Assembly (NCBI RefSeq): GCF_001584325.1
Contig: NZ_LSAZ01000022.1
Coordinates: forward strand, 62,001 to 126,000
Length of the DNA: 64,000 nt
Origin: Bacillus nakamurai
GTDB lineage: Bacteria; Bacillota; Bacilli; Bacillales; Bacillaceae
Direction: 5' to 3'
In this document: piece by piece, positions 52,036-61,237 of the stretch
How the letters are laid out: every line of letters begins with the position of its first letter
Numbering within the stretch: the stretch's first letter is position 1
The notes under the pieces: generated by a model
Database searches by the model: none
Seen by the model: only the letters and a program-made list of their open reading frames with translations
What the model was told of the DNA's origin: nothing
Position numbers and translations under genes: made by a program

Positions 52036-52809
52036 ATGTCCAAGGCAGCAATCGTTACTGGCTCTGCAGGAGGATTAGGAAGGGGCATAGCAGAAAGACT
52101 TTGCAAGGATGGCTTTAGTGTTGTGCTGCATGATATAAATGAAACACTGCTGAATGAAACAGTTTCAGATCTCAAAGAAAAAAATTTTGATGTTATCGGC
52201 GTTAAAGGGGATGTGTCGAAACGTAATGATCAATTCAATTTAGTGAAAGAAGCAGCAGATACGTTTGGACGTCTCGATGTTTTTGTAAACAATGCCGGTA
52301 TTGAAGCTGTTTCTCCATTTTTAGAGATTACGGAAGAACAACTTAATAAATTATTCCGTGTTAACGTAAATGGTGTTGTTTTTGGCACTCAAGCTGCTGC
52401 TGACCAGTTCATGAAGCAGAAAACAAAGGGTAAAATCATTAATGCATGCAGTATAGCTGGTCACGAATCATTTGAAATGCTGGGCACTTATTCTGCAGCC
52501 AAGCATGCTGTAAAAGCATTTACACATGCAGCTGCTAAAGAGTTAGCTAAATATAAAATAACAGTTAATGCATATTGTCCTGGTGTTGCTAAAACAAAAA
52601 TGTGGGATAGAATTGATGAAGAAATGGTTAAACATAGTGATGACTTACATCCGGGGGAGGCATTTGAAAAATTCTCTTCAGAAATAGCCCTGAAAAGATA
52701 TCAAACACCTGAAGATGTTGCTAATTTAGTCTCTTTCTTGGCTTCAGATGATTCAGATTATATTACTGGTCAAGCGATCTTAACTGATGGCGGCCTTGTC
52801 TATAGATGA
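52036..52809 (+). CDS. BudC-like SDR: acetoin/diacetyl reductase
   Basis: A 257-residue short-chain dehydrogenase. NAD site [19 protein letters not shown], catalytic S of [10 protein letters not shown] and the YSAAKHAV (YxxxK) motif are complete. The region [18 protein letters not shown] closely resembles acetoin reductase/meso-butanediol dehydrogenase BudC. ATG 52036 is six bases after AAAGGGGGA; ATG 52030 is too close. Codon use is more AT-rich than neighbours, and the gene sits between two long non-coding gaps, which fits horizontal acquisition. Confidence 0.87.
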   Translation: MSKAAIVTGSAGGLGRGIAERLCKDGFSVVLHDINETLLNETVSDLKEKNFDVIGVKGDVSKRNDQFNLVKEAADTFGRLDVFVNNAGIEAVSPFLEITEEQLNKLFRVNVNGVVFGTQAAADQFMKQKTKGKIINACSIAGHESFEMLGTYSAAKHAVKAFTHAAAKELAKYKITVNAYCPGVAKTKMWDRIDEEMVKHSDDLHPGEAFEKFSSEIALKRYQTPEDVANLVSFLASDDSDYITGQAILTDGGLVYR

Positions 52810-52966
52810 TACAAAACTGCAGAGAGACATAAAGAAAAATTTATAATGAAGCCGAGTACAATATTGAAATGAGTATAAGAGGCAATAATAAAGCAAAAAA
52901 ATTTTGGGGTATTTAGCGGATGTAAAAGAAAAGCCTGGCTGCGAAGATGAATGAGTGTAAATATTG

Positions 52967-53002
52967 AAGGCCCCAATCCAATAAGGAGAGGGGCTTTTTC
53001 TT
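52967..53002 (+). terminator. Terminator downstream of the SDR gene
   Basis: AAGGCCCC / GGGGCTTTTTC stem with a loop of about 16 bases, 160 bases past the stop codon. The remainder of 52810-53132 shows no gene. Confidence 0.6.
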
Positions 53003-53132
53003 TAATCCAGTTAAATCATAAGTTTTCTTAAAACATTCCAGGAAGCAGCATCTTTTCTTCTGAAATCTCGACATAACGCTTTCTGGCTAACATCAGGCCG
53101 CGTTCACTTGAAGAATTCGGTCCTTATAAATC

Positions 53133-53522
53133 TTACAATTTTCCAGTTAAAAACTGAGCTTCTCCAAGTCCGAAGCTCCAATCTGCATTGCCGTTTTCTG
53201 TAATTGAGATCATGACGTCTTCAGGTGAAATGCCGCACTCGGCTTCAAGCTTGTCAGCCATAAGTTTATATAATGTTTCTTTTTTGCTTTCAGTTCGGTC
53301 CTTGCTGACAATGCTGATGATGACGATATCTTTGCTTCTGTTGAATCCGAGTCCGGTATCTTCAATAATAAGCTCATGAGCAGGAAGCTGATGAACGATT
53401 TGGTAACGATCCTTTACAGGTACGTTAAATGCCTCAACCATGGCAGAGTGGGCAGTGTCCAATAATTTTTTTAATGATGTGTTATCCCGTCCTTCGATGA
53501 CGTCAAAACGCAGTAATGGCAT
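53133..53522 (-). CDS. Tautomerase-superfamily protein
   Basis: A 129-residue protein starting MPLLRFDV with the N-terminal proline (Pro2) that serves as general base in the 4-oxalocrotonate tautomerase/MSAD superfamily. It is a fused two-unit chain by length ([17 protein letters not shown] is the mid-region motif). The ATG at 53522 follows GGGAGGAAGAAAG. Substrate unknown; related B. subtilis proteins are YusQ/YrdN. Confidence 0.82.
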   Translation of the reverse strand: MPLLRFDVIEGRDNTSLKKLLDTAHSAMVEAFNVPVKDRYQIVHQLPAHELIIEDTGLGFNRSKDIVIISIVSKDRTESKKETLYKLMADKLEAECGISPEDVMISITENGNADWSFGLGEAQFLTGKL

Positions 53523-53743
53523 ATCTTTCTTCCTCCCTGTTGGTTTCTATTGTTGCAATTTATGGAAAAGTATAACAAATAACCAAAACATTATCAATTT
53601 ATAACCGTGATGTGATGTTTTTGTGTCGAGAGATGTTAAGCGCTTTACGGTATGTGCTGCGCTGCAAAACAGCCGGCCGCCCAATCAAAACCCGCCCTTT
53701 CCGAATACTCTTAAGAATAGGCAGACATAAAGGAGGAAAAAAC

Positions 53744-53980
53744 ATGTACCCTCATCATGAAATGTATCGCGGGAATTTCGGACCGGGCGGATATCCGGCG
53801 AGAGGTCCTTTTTTGTTCGGCGCTCCTTTAGTCGGCGGATTTTTAGGCGGCCTTCTCGGGGGCGCGCTTGTTACCGGGTTTGCGAGGCCCCCTTATGCGT
53901 ACGGTGCTGCCGGTTACGGATACGGAGGAGCTCCATACGGCGGTTTTGGACCCGGAGCGGGTTATCCGCCCTTTTATTAA
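53744..53980 (+). CDS. Gly/Tyr/Pro-rich small protein (YojB-like)
   Basis: A 78-residue low-complexity protein (MYPHHEMYRGNFGPGGYPAR) with a hydrophobic glycine zipper (GGFLGGLLGGALVTGF) and a GYGYGG tail. Such proteins occur in spore coats. ATG 53744 follows AAAGGAGGAAAAAAC. Probably equivalent to B. subtilis yojB by position, not certain. Confidence 0.65.
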   Translation: MYPHHEMYRGNFGPGGYPARGPFLFGAPLVGGFLGGLLGGALVTGFARPPYAYGAAGYGYGGAPYGGFGPGAGYPPFY

Positions 53981-53982
53981 AG

Positions 53983-54015
53983 AAAAACGGTCTGCATGAT
54001 GCAGGCCGTTTTTTT
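53983..54015. terminator. Bidirectional terminator
   Basis: AAAAACGGTCTGCA / TGCAGGCCGTTTTTTT hairpin between the Gly-rich gene and gerT. Confidence 0.85.
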
Positions 54016-54484
54016 ATCTCATAATTTCCACTTCCGACAAATTATAATCTTCCTGTTTTGAAAACATGACTTCAATAATCCCGTCTCTATAGACCGCCTT
54101 CGTTCCTTTCCGTTTAACGAGGCTAGGGAGAACGATTTCTTTTTTTTCTTCCGAAAGACTGCTGTTTTCAATAACAAGACTGTGTGACGTATGCTTAATC
54201 CTGATATGATCGAGTTCATCTTGTTCGATGGGAATTTTTGCAAAGACATGGTCGGAAGTTTCGAACAAGTCAATTTCCGGTTTCGGGGGTGCGGCTTCGA
54301 CCGGCTCCGTTTTTTTGGAAAGCGGGTCGCGAAATGGAAATTGCCCCGCATAATCGGAACCGAACACACTTTCCATCACTTGGTTGACATATGACTCGAC
54401 ATCTTTTGGATCTGCATTCTTAAACGTTTCTTTTGAAAACTGATTATTGAAGGGAAAATATCTATTCCATTCAAACATCGGCAT
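54014..54484 (-). CDS. gerT: Alpha-crystallin-like spore protein, CotM/GerT type
   Basis: A 156-residue protein with a C-terminal Hsp20-like beta sandwich (EIDLFETSDHVFAKIPIEQD, DHIRIKHTSHSLVIENSSL, TKAVYRDGIIEVMFSK). The N-terminal 70 residues are variable. By position near yojE and by resemblance to CotM this fits GerT, a SigK-dependent coat protein needed for normal germination. An ordinary small heat-shock protein is the alternative. ATG at 54484 follows AAAGGGTGAG. Confidence 0.65.
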   Translation of the reverse strand: MPMFEWNRYFPFNNQFSKETFKNADPKDVESYVNQVMESVFGSDYAGQFPFRDPLSKKTEPVEAAPPKPEIDLFETSDHVFAKIPIEQDELDHIRIKHTSHSLVIENSSLSEEKKEIVLPSLVKRKGTKAVYRDGIIEVMFSKQEDYNLSEVEIMR

Positions 54485-54576
54485 CTCACCCTTTCTTAAC
54501 GGACAACATAGTATATGCCTGCCTGAAGCTTCCCGTGATATAATATAATCTGTTTACAGAAAGGAAGGGGAAGGCT

Positions 54577-55473
54577 GTGCAACGTAATGCCGCAAGAAAA
54601 GGAATCATTTATACCGCTGTTTCATTTGCCATGTGGGGGCTGTTTCCGGTCTATTGGAAGCTTCTTGAACATATCCCGGCAATGGAAATTTTAGCCCACC
54701 GTATCATATGGTCGTTTGTCTTTATGTGTGTGCTCTTGACAGTGCTTCGCAAGTGGAGGACGGGATGGCGGGAGCTGCGTTTGCTGAAGGCGAACGGAGG
54801 CCTATTGGCGCTTTTTTTCGCTTCCATTTTAATTTCCGTCAATTGGTTTGTATACATATGGGCCGTAAACCACGGTTTTTTGCTTGAAGCAAGTCTCGGA
54901 TACTATATTAATCCGCTCGTTTCTGTACTTTTGGGCATCATATTTTTAAAAGAAAAGCTGAACCGACTTCAAATCGCAGCAGTGTCTATTGCCGGGGCAG
55001 CCGTCATCCTTTCCGCGTTTCAGTATGGCGCGGTTCCTTATATCGCATTATTGCTTGCATTCAGCTTCGGTTTATACGGCTTATGCAAAAAAAGAACCAG
55101 TTTGTCCAGCACGATCGGATTAACGCTGGAAACACTATTGATTACACCTTTGGCACTTATTTATTTAGGTTATGCCGCTCATGGAAGCTCGTCTGGTGCA
55201 TGGAGCGGGGAGACGTGGGCGCTGCTCTTTTTAGCCGGCGTATTTACGGCGCTGCCGCTGTTGCTGTTTGCAGAGGGGGCAAAGCGTCTGCCGCTTTATC
55301 AAGTGGGCATTCTGCAATATATTGCGCCGACCATTACCCTTATGCTCGGAGTATTTGTATATCATGAGCCTTTTTCAGGGCAAAAAGCGTTTACCTTCAT
55401 TTGTATATGGGCCGCACTGCTGTTGTTTACGGTTTCACATCTGAAATGGAAACGGCCTTTAAAAAGCCGCTAA
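54577..55473 (+). CDS. yojE: RarD-like EamA transporter YojE
   Basis: A 298-residue protein with ten membrane spans in two EamA repeats; KGIIYTAVSFAMWGLFPVYWKLLEHIPAMEILAHRIIWS is the typical RarD opening. Substrate unknown (amino acid or drug export proposed for the family). GTG 54577 follows AAGGAAGGGGAAGGCT. Confidence 0.87.
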   Translation: MQRNAARKGIIYTAVSFAMWGLFPVYWKLLEHIPAMEILAHRIIWSFVFMCVLLTVLRKWRTGWRELRLLKANGGLLALFFASILISVNWFVYIWAVNHGFLLEASLGYYINPLVSVLLGIIFLKEKLNRLQIAAVSIAGAAVILSAFQYGAVPYIALLLAFSFGLYGLCKKRTSLSSTIGLTLETLLITPLALIYLGYAAHGSSSGAWSGETWALLFLAGVFTALPLLLFAEGAKRLPLYQVGILQYIAPTITLMLGVFVYHEPFSGQKAFTFICIWAALLLFTVSHLKWKRPLKSR

Positions 55474-55540
55474 GCCTTTCGCTTTCCAGCGGAAGCTTAA
55501 ATTATGTATAATCATTAAGAGTATGTAAAGGAGCTGTACA

Positions 55541-55819
55541 ATGGGAACTGATAAAGATTTAGCCGCAGCTTATACCGCACTGTGGAACAACCGTACACTC
55601 TCCGGTTCAACCCTTGAAGAAGTGGAGGAGGCCATTGATCTTGAGCTGCTGGATCAAAGAACACATCCGAGGCTCCGAAAACCGCTTCAGGAGAAATTTG
55701 TGCTGGCGGTGCAGCGAATTGTAAATTCCCGGCTGGAACCGATTGAGAAATGCGAATTGGTTGAATTACATACGAAACGTTTGCAATTTTTAAGAGAAGA
55801 AAGAGGGGAGCAGCTATGA
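55541..55819 (+). CDS. Small helical protein upstream of yojF
   Basis: A 92-residue acidic and helical protein (MGTDKDLAAAYTALWNNRTL, EEVEEAIDLELLDQRTHPRL). It overlaps yojF by four bases, so the two are coupled. No known domain. ATG 55541 follows AAAGGAGCTGTAC. Confidence 0.75.
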   Translation: MGTDKDLAAAYTALWNNRTLSGSTLEEVEEAIDLELLDQRTHPRLRKPLQEKFVLAVQRIVNSRLEPIEKCELVELHTKRLQFLREERGEQL

Positions 55820-56166
55820 AAGCAATCATAAAAGAAGATGTGCAAACTTCTTTAGAACAATTTGCGGATCGTCCTGTATATATCCATTTGGAAACGACAA
55901 CCGGTTCTTATTCAGCACACCTGAATGAAAAAAACATGACGGTTGTAGCTTATATACGCAATGCGAAAGTGACGTACCAGCAGGCGAAGATAAAAGGCAG
56001 CGGCCCATATCGTGTCGGTTTGAAAACCGAAGAGGGCTGGATTTATGCAGAAGGTCTGACTGAATATACAGTAGATGACGAAAACCGTCTCTTAATGGCA
56101 GGGCATCTGCCGGGCGGAAAATTGGCGATTTCGCTTCAAATCAGTGAAAAGCCGTTTACAGTTTAA
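55816..56166 (+). CDS. yojF: YojF family protein (DUF1806)
   Basis: A 116-residue DUF1806 protein (YIHLETTTGSYSAHLNEKNM, VTYQQAKIKGSGPYRVGLKT). It always seems to accompany bshB2, 17 bases downstream here, and may assist bacillithiol synthesis; that is inference from context. Confidence 0.85.
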   Translation: MKAIIKEDVQTSLEQFADRPVYIHLETTTGSYSAHLNEKNMTVVAYIRNAKVTYQQAKIKGSGPYRVGLKTEEGWIYAEGLTEYTVDDENRLLMAGHLPGGKLAISLQISEKPFTV

Positions 56167-56183
56167 AGAAAAGGGTGAAAATC

Positions 56184-56849
56184 ATGAAAGAACACGTACT
56201 CGTCATCCTGCCTCACCCTGATGATGAATCATTTGGAGTGGCAGGGCTGATTGCCTTACACAGACAAAAAGACATTCCCGTTACGTATGCTTGCGCAACC
56301 CTTGGCGAAATGGGCCGGAACATGGGAGATCCCTTTTTCGCCAACCGTGAAACACTTCCGCTGTTAAGGAAGCAAGAGCTGATTGACGCATGCAAAGCGA
56401 TGGACATCACCGATCTGAGAATGCTCGGATTACGTGATAAAACACTTGAATTTGAAGATGACGAGTGGCTGGCGGACATCATGGAAGAAATCATCGATGA
56501 TGTAAAGCCGAGTCTGATCGTTACATTTTATCCGGGACACGGCGTCCATCCGGATCATGATGCCTGCGGTGAAGCGGTAATCAGAGCTCTTTACAGGAAG
56601 AAAAAAGAGGATCGCCCGCGCACGCTCTGCATGGCGATCACCCGCAACAGGGAAGAAGCCGTCGGCAAGCCTGACGTCATCCTTAATATCAAGGAAGTCG
56701 CTGATATTAAAATGAATGCCTTAAAAGCACACCGCACCCAAACAGAAGGCATGCTCAGAGAGCTTGAAGAAAAAATAAAAAATAACGAACCGGTTCTCCA
56801 AACTTGGTTTGAAGAAGAAGTGTATTGGACGTACCCGTGGAAAGATTAA
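56184..56849 (+). CDS. bshB2: Bacillithiol biosynthesis deacetylase BshB2
   Basis: A 221-residue zinc LmbE-family deacetylase that removes acetyl from GlcNAc-malate. Zinc and catalytic motif HPDDESFG near residue 10, TFYPGHGVHPDHDACGEA near 114-131. ATG 56184 follows AAAGGGTGAAAATC; a GTG three codons earlier lies within the site. A second paralogue, BshB1, would be expected elsewhere in the genome. Confidence 0.93.
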   Translation: MKEHVLVILPHPDDESFGVAGLIALHRQKDIPVTYACATLGEMGRNMGDPFFANRETLPLLRKQELIDACKAMDITDLRMLGLRDKTLEFEDDEWLADIMEEIIDDVKPSLIVTFYPGHGVHPDHDACGEAVIRALYRKKKEDRPRTLCMAITRNREEAVGKPDVILNIKEVADIKMNALKAHRTQTEGMLRELEEKIKNNEPVLQTWFEEEVYWTYPWKD

Positions 56850-56888
56850 TAAAAAAGGTATAAGGCGATTTTCAGCCTTATACCTTTT
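56850..56888 (+). terminator. Terminator after bshB2
   Basis: AAAAAAGGTATAAGGC / GCCTTATACCTTTTT stem around GATTTTCA. Confidence 0.9.
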
Positions 56889-56894
56889 TAATTT

Positions 56895-57330
56895 TCAGCT
56901 CAGAAGCGATCCGAAGACCGTACTGATATATCGGAAAATGTCAGGCCGAGAACCGCCGTTTGGGCAATTTCCGGGCGAATCCCCGATAATGTCGATTTGA
57001 CCCCGAGCATTTTAATGAGCAGGAATATTTCTTCTATAAAAATATGAATCACCAAATGATGTAATCAAATGCTCCTTATCTAGAGCCCTTCAAACGCCCG
57101 CTCCTTTAACGCGGACTTATAGACTTCCTCATCATCAGAAAAAATTCGATTGATCTGATAGTTGAACGCCAGGTTTTGTTTTTTAGAATTTGCTGTCACC
57201 GCAGGATCAGCGGAAGTATAAACAGTATTTTGTTCCGTTTCTTGAATAGTTTCAAACCATGTTTTACTTATCTCTTCCGCGTGATGCGTATAGCTGTATA
57301 CTTTTTGGCATGTTTCTTTTCCTTTATGAG
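56895..57330 (-). pseudogene. rsbRC: Decayed stressosome gene rsbRC (yojH)
   Basis: Two fragments of an RsbR-type protein survive on the minus strand. One reads HHAEEISKTWFETIQETEQN then SKKQNLAFNYQINRIFSDDE, ending at a TAG near 57082, and resembles the N-terminal globin-like module. The other reads FIEEIFLLIKMLGVKSTLSG then IRPEIAQTAVLGLTFSDIS, the end of an RsbR STAS domain, and shifts frame again before GSLLS. The centre of the gene is deleted. B. subtilis has intact rsbRC (yojH) exactly here between bshB2 and yojI. Confidence 0.75.
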
Positions 57331-57338
57331 AGCACCTT

Positions 57339-58685
57339 TTATTTCACATAACGTTTTTGCAGCTTGAGCAGCCTGAAGAACAAACCGACAGCCCCTGCGG
57401 CAAGTCCGGCAATTAAACCAATCCAATAGCCGTATGCCCCAAGGCTCGTATAGGTGCCGACAGCATAACCGACGGGCAGCCCGATGATCCAATACGAGAT
57501 AAAAGCCGTGCCGAGAGTATAATTCACATCCTTATATCCTCTCAGAGCGCCTTGAATAGGGGCGGCAATCGCATCAGACAGCTGGAAAAACAGTGCATAG
57601 ATTAAAAAGTGCTGCGTCAAAAGCAATACATCCGGGTCAGATGTATACATCCCGGCGATTTGCGGTCTGAACAGCAGAATAAAAGCTGCCGTGCATAAAG
57701 AAAAACAAATGGCAATCACAATACCGATATAACTGTACGAACGGGCATCTTTGTAGCGATTTGCACCGGCTTCAAAGCCGACTAATATGGTCAGCGCCAT
57801 GGATACGCTGAGCGGCAGCATATACAGAAGGGAAGCAAAATTCATCGCCGCCTGGTGGGCTGCGATCGTCACCGTCTGAAAATGGCTCATCAGCAATGTG
57901 ACCGCCGCGAAGATGCTCGTTTCAAAAAACACGGCAAAGCCGATGGGCAAGCCGATTTTTAACAGCTTTTTGCACTCGGACAGCGAAAAACGGTACAGTT
58001 TACGGAACACGGAGTATCCGGCAAACGGCTCGAATTGATAAACGATAAAAAAGCTGATCGCGCAAATACACCAGTAGGTGAGAGCAGAAGCGAGTCCGGC
58101 GCCGACACCGCCTAATGCAGGCATTCCGAGCTTTCCGAATATAAAAACATAATTTAAAGCAAAGTTGATAGGCAATGAACAAAGCGTAATCAGCATGGTA
58201 ACTCTCGTTTTCCCGAGTGAATCAATAAACGAGCGCAGCACCGCATACACAAATAAAGGAAAAATGCCAAGTGATAAAAAGCCTAAAAAATGTTTGGCAA
58301 TATCCTGAACATGCGGTTCAAGATGCAAACTTCCTAAAATCAAATCAATGGTGCAAAAGCCGATGAGGATAACGGCCGCGCTGAGAATTGCCGCTACATA
58401 AACGGCTTGGATGACGGAAAACGGCACATCTTTATGCCTTCCCGCCCCAAACAGCTGCGACACGATAGGCGTAACGGCCATTAATATTCCGGCAAGTCCT
58501 GTATAAATCGGCGTCCACAGGCTGGAACCTATCGCAACGCCGGCTAAATCGGCCGCGCTCACTTTTCCTGACATGACGGTATCTAAAAACGTAATAAGAG
58601 AAAGGCCTGCCTGTGTAATTAAAATCGGAATGAAGATATGTAACAGCTGTCTGACTTTTTGGCCATTCGTTATGGTTTCTCTCAA
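57339..58685 (-). CDS. yojI: MATE-family efflux protein YojI
   Basis: A 448-residue NorM-like exporter with 12 membrane spans in two related halves. ITQAGLSLITFLDTVMSGKV and LPIGFAVFFETSIFAAVTLL are the paired TM1/TM7 regions; GALRGYKDVNYTLGTAFISYW is the conserved loop before the last spans. TTG at 58685 follows a weak GGGGAA site. Exports cationic drugs by sodium or proton antiport in characterised members. Confidence 0.92.
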   Translation of the reverse strand: MRETITNGQKVRQLLHIFIPILITQAGLSLITFLDTVMSGKVSAADLAGVAIGSSLWTPIYTGLAGILMAVTPIVSQLFGAGRHKDVPFSVIQAVYVAAILSAAVILIGFCTIDLILGSLHLEPHVQDIAKHFLGFLSLGIFPLFVYAVLRSFIDSLGKTRVTMLITLCSLPINFALNYVFIFGKLGMPALGGVGAGLASALTYWCICAISFFIVYQFEPFAGYSVFRKLYRFSLSECKKLLKIGLPIGFAVFFETSIFAAVTLLMSHFQTVTIAAHQAAMNFASLLYMLPLSVSMALTILVGFEAGANRYKDARSYSYIGIVIAICFSLCTAAFILLFRPQIAGMYTSDPDVLLLTQHFLIYALFFQLSDAIAAPIQGALRGYKDVNYTLGTAFISYWIIGLPVGYAVGTYTSLGAYGYWIGLIAGLAAGAVGLFFRLLKLQKRYVK

Positions 58686-58760
58686 GTTGGGTTCCCCGTT
58701 TCTTTATTTTAACGAGAGAAATTATAACATTTTATGTATAAAAAGCAATGAACACTTAGC

Positions 58761-58871
58761 CTACTCTTTTTTGGTCGATTTCGGCTTTTTAAACATCCGG
58801 GCATAAATAAATGAAAGAGAAATGATCCCTAAAAAGGTGCAGATATATTGCATCAATCGTGCAAACTCCAT
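58761..58871 (-). CDS. 36-residue putative membrane peptide
   Basis: ATG at 58869-58871 after AAAGGAGGCGC, a strong ribosome site. Product has one hydrophobic helix (MQYICTFLGIISLSFIYA) and a basic tail RMFKKPKSTKKE. It is divergent from cdaS and 75 bases upstream of yojI on the same strand. Unknown function. Confidence 0.5.
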   Translation of the reverse strand: MEFARLMQYICTFLGIISLSFIYARMFKKPKSTKKE

Positions 58872-58962
58872 TGGGCCGCGCCTCCTTTCTTTTTTATGAT
58901 GTGCATGAACACGCATATCCATGCGCAGGTTGCGGAAAATAAGAGAAAGGAGCTGATGATGT

Positions 58963-59589
58963 ATGCACCGAATCCAAATGACCGAAAGTGCGTTTACCGC
59001 TGCTGTCCAAACCTATTTGAAGCAAATTATGGAGGATGCCGCAATGATATTGCGGACATTGGACGAAAAAGATCAATGCCTTCTTTGCGATTTAGATGAG
59101 CTGGGCCATACGTTTCAGGAAATGCAGGCGATCGCCTCATCGTTTTACTTACAGTCATATATAGAGCACTTTACACCTTCATATACAGAGCTGGCGATGG
59201 CGGTTCAGCATCTGGCCGAAGAAAAACACGGCGCGCTGATTGTCATTGAGCGTACAGACACGCTGGACGGGCTGATCCAAAAAGGAACCAGTCTGCATGC
59301 GGAAATCAGTGCTGCTTTAATTGAAAGTATTTTTTATCCCGGAAACCCGCTTCATGACGGTGCCGTGCTTGTGAGAGAAAACCGGGTCGTATCGGCTGCC
59401 AACGTACTTCCGTTAACAACAAAACAAGTGGATCTCAAATTCGGCACGCGCCACAGGGCCGCAATGGGTCTTTCGGCTGTGACTGATGCGCTTGTTCTCG
59501 TCGTCTCAGAAGAAACGGGAAAAATGTCCTTCGCTAAGGATGGCGGCCTGTATCCGCTTGTATCACAGCGAGCCCTTCATACAAAATAA
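58963..59589 (+). CDS. cdaS: Sporulation diadenylate cyclase CdaS
   Basis: A 208-residue DAC-domain enzyme that makes c-di-AMP from ATP. Catalytic motifs DGA (132-134 in PLHDGAVL) and RHR (163-165 in GTRHRAAMG) are intact. The N-terminal 60 residues are the two-helix autoinhibitory region of the CdaS type. ATG 58963 lies about 10 bases after AAAGGAG. Expressed in the forespore in B. subtilis. Confidence 0.94.
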   Translation: MHRIQMTESAFTAAVQTYLKQIMEDAAMILRTLDEKDQCLLCDLDELGHTFQEMQAIASSFYLQSYIEHFTPSYTELAMAVQHLAEEKHGALIVIERTDTLDGLIQKGTSLHAEISAALIESIFYPGNPLHDGAVLVRENRVVSAANVLPLTTKQVDLKFGTRHRAAMGLSAVTDALVLVVSEETGKMSFAKDGGLYPLVSQRALHTK

Positions 59590-59709
59590 TAAGAAAGTAG
59601 GAATATTGTACTCATTTAAATATTAACGAAGTGAATATCTTTACCTTTTTCTGTATACGTGTTATCGTTGAATTATACATAAAATTTAAAAGGAAAAGGG
59701 AGTGGAGAA

Positions 59710-60921
59710 ATGGCAAATGTATTAATGATCGGTTTTCCGGGAGAAGGCCACATCAACCCGTCTTTAGGCGTTGTAAAGGAATTAAAGGCAAAAGGTGAGA
59801 ACGTTGTATATTACGGTGTAAAGGAATACGAAGAAAAAATCGTATCAAGCGGTGCGGAATTCCGTGAATATGAGGATTTCCGAAAAGATCAATTCGGGAA
59901 AAACGCAACAGGCGATGAGAACAGAGACTTTACAGAATTTTTAGTGCTGATGCTCGATACCTCTAGAAAAGCCGCACTCCGCATTATCGAGGAAGTAAAG
60001 CAGGAGTCATATGATTACATGATGTATGACCACCACTTTCTGGCAGGAAGACTTGTCAAAAACATATTAAAACTGCCGGCATATTCCCTTTGTACGACGT
60101 TTGCGATGAATGAAGAATTCGTGAAAGAGGTCTTCTCAAACGTGAGCATGGTCTCAGAAGAATCACCATTTTATCCGGCTTATGCTGAGAAAGTCAGCCA
60201 ATTAAATAATGAATTCAGCGCAGGAATTAACACTCCGTTTGATATTTTCTCAAATGACGGCAAAAAAACGATTGTGTTTACCTCAAGAGCTTTTCAGCCG
60301 AAGGAGGAGCATTTCGGAGCCTCATACCTTTTTGTCGGGCCGTCTATTACCGACAGGCCGCTAGACAGCGATTTCCCATTAGAACAGCTTGAAGGGGAAA
60401 AGGTGCTGTTTATTTCGATGGGTACGATTTTCAACAATCAAAAGGAATTATTTAATCAATGCCTAAAAGCATGCAGGGACTATGAAGGAAAGGTTGTTAT
60501 GTCTATCGGCAAGCATCTTGATCCGGGCGAACTGGATGAGATTCCGCCGCATGTCATCGTCAAACCATACGTGCCGCAGCTTGAAATCCTGAAAAGGGCG
60601 GACTTGTTTATCACTCACGGAGGGATGAACAGCACGAGCGAAGGCCTTTATTACAAAACGCCGATGATCGTGATTCCGATGGGCGGTGATCAATTTGCTG
60701 TCGGCAGCCAAGTGGAAAAGACAGGTGCGGGCAAGCTGTTTAAAAAAGAAGATATAACTGCTGAACTGCTGAAAGAGACGATAAAAGAAATAAGTGAAAA
60801 TCCTGAGTATCAAGAAAAAGTAAATGAAATAGGAGAATCACTGAGAACTGCCGGAGGCGCAAAGCGCGCAGCCGAGCTGATATTAGAAGACGTGAAAGCT
60901 GCTGATTCTGCAGCATTGTAA
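59710..60921 (+). CDS. yojK: GT1 macrolide-type glycosyltransferase YojK
   Basis: A 403-residue UDP-glycosyltransferase of the YjiC/YojK type. N-terminal acceptor domain NVLMIGFPGEGHINPSLGVV; C-terminal donor motif PHVIVKPYVPQLEILKRADL then FITHGGMNSTSEGLYYKTPM with GGDQ (UDP-sugar binding). These enzymes glucosylate flavonoids, macrolides and other acceptors. ATG 59710 follows AAAAGGGAGTGG. Confidence 0.93.
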   Translation: MANVLMIGFPGEGHINPSLGVVKELKAKGENVVYYGVKEYEEKIVSSGAEFREYEDFRKDQFGKNATGDENRDFTEFLVLMLDTSRKAALRIIEEVKQESYDYMMYDHHFLAGRLVKNILKLPAYSLCTTFAMNEEFVKEVFSNVSMVSEESPFYPAYAEKVSQLNNEFSAGINTPFDIFSNDGKKTIVFTSRAFQPKEEHFGASYLFVGPSITDRPLDSDFPLEQLEGEKVLFISMGTIFNNQKELFNQCLKACRDYEGKVVMSIGKHLDPGELDEIPPHVIVKPYVPQLEILKRADLFITHGGMNSTSEGLYYKTPMIVIPMGGDQFAVGSQVEKTGAGKLFKKEDITAELLKETIKEISENPEYQEKVNEIGESLRTAGGAKRAAELILEDVKAADSAAL

Positions 60922-60925
60922 TGAC

Positions 60926-60960
60926 TCCCCGTTTCCTGAAAAGGAAACGGGATTTTTTTT
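60926..60960 (+). terminator. Terminator after yojK
   Basis: CCCCGTTTCC / GGAAACGGG stem around TGAAAA, with eight T residues. The remaining bases to 61237 hold no gene with a start signal. Confidence 0.9.
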
Positions 60961-61237
60961 GGCCCTCATTCGGAGGAGGAATTTTCCCGTAAAAAAGAGA
61001 ATTGTATGAAAAACAGACAAGAAAGGAGGAAAATCGCGAAAAAAATGAAAATGATTCCAAAGTCTTTTGTGAAATGGTCTCTATTTATGTAAAATGTGTG
61101 GCGTTACTTGCTGATCATAGGTTCTCAAATGAAACAAAAATGGTGTCGACATCTGAATAAATCCTGCATGATAGAAGATTGTCCCGAAAAATGGACGATT
61201 CCTTTAGCAATGATGACAATAGGAGGTTTTTCGTTAT

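Noticed and set aside
53744-54484. Assignment to yocN and yocM
   Set aside because: Domain types would fit, but position beside yojE favours the yojB/gerT locus of B. subtilis.
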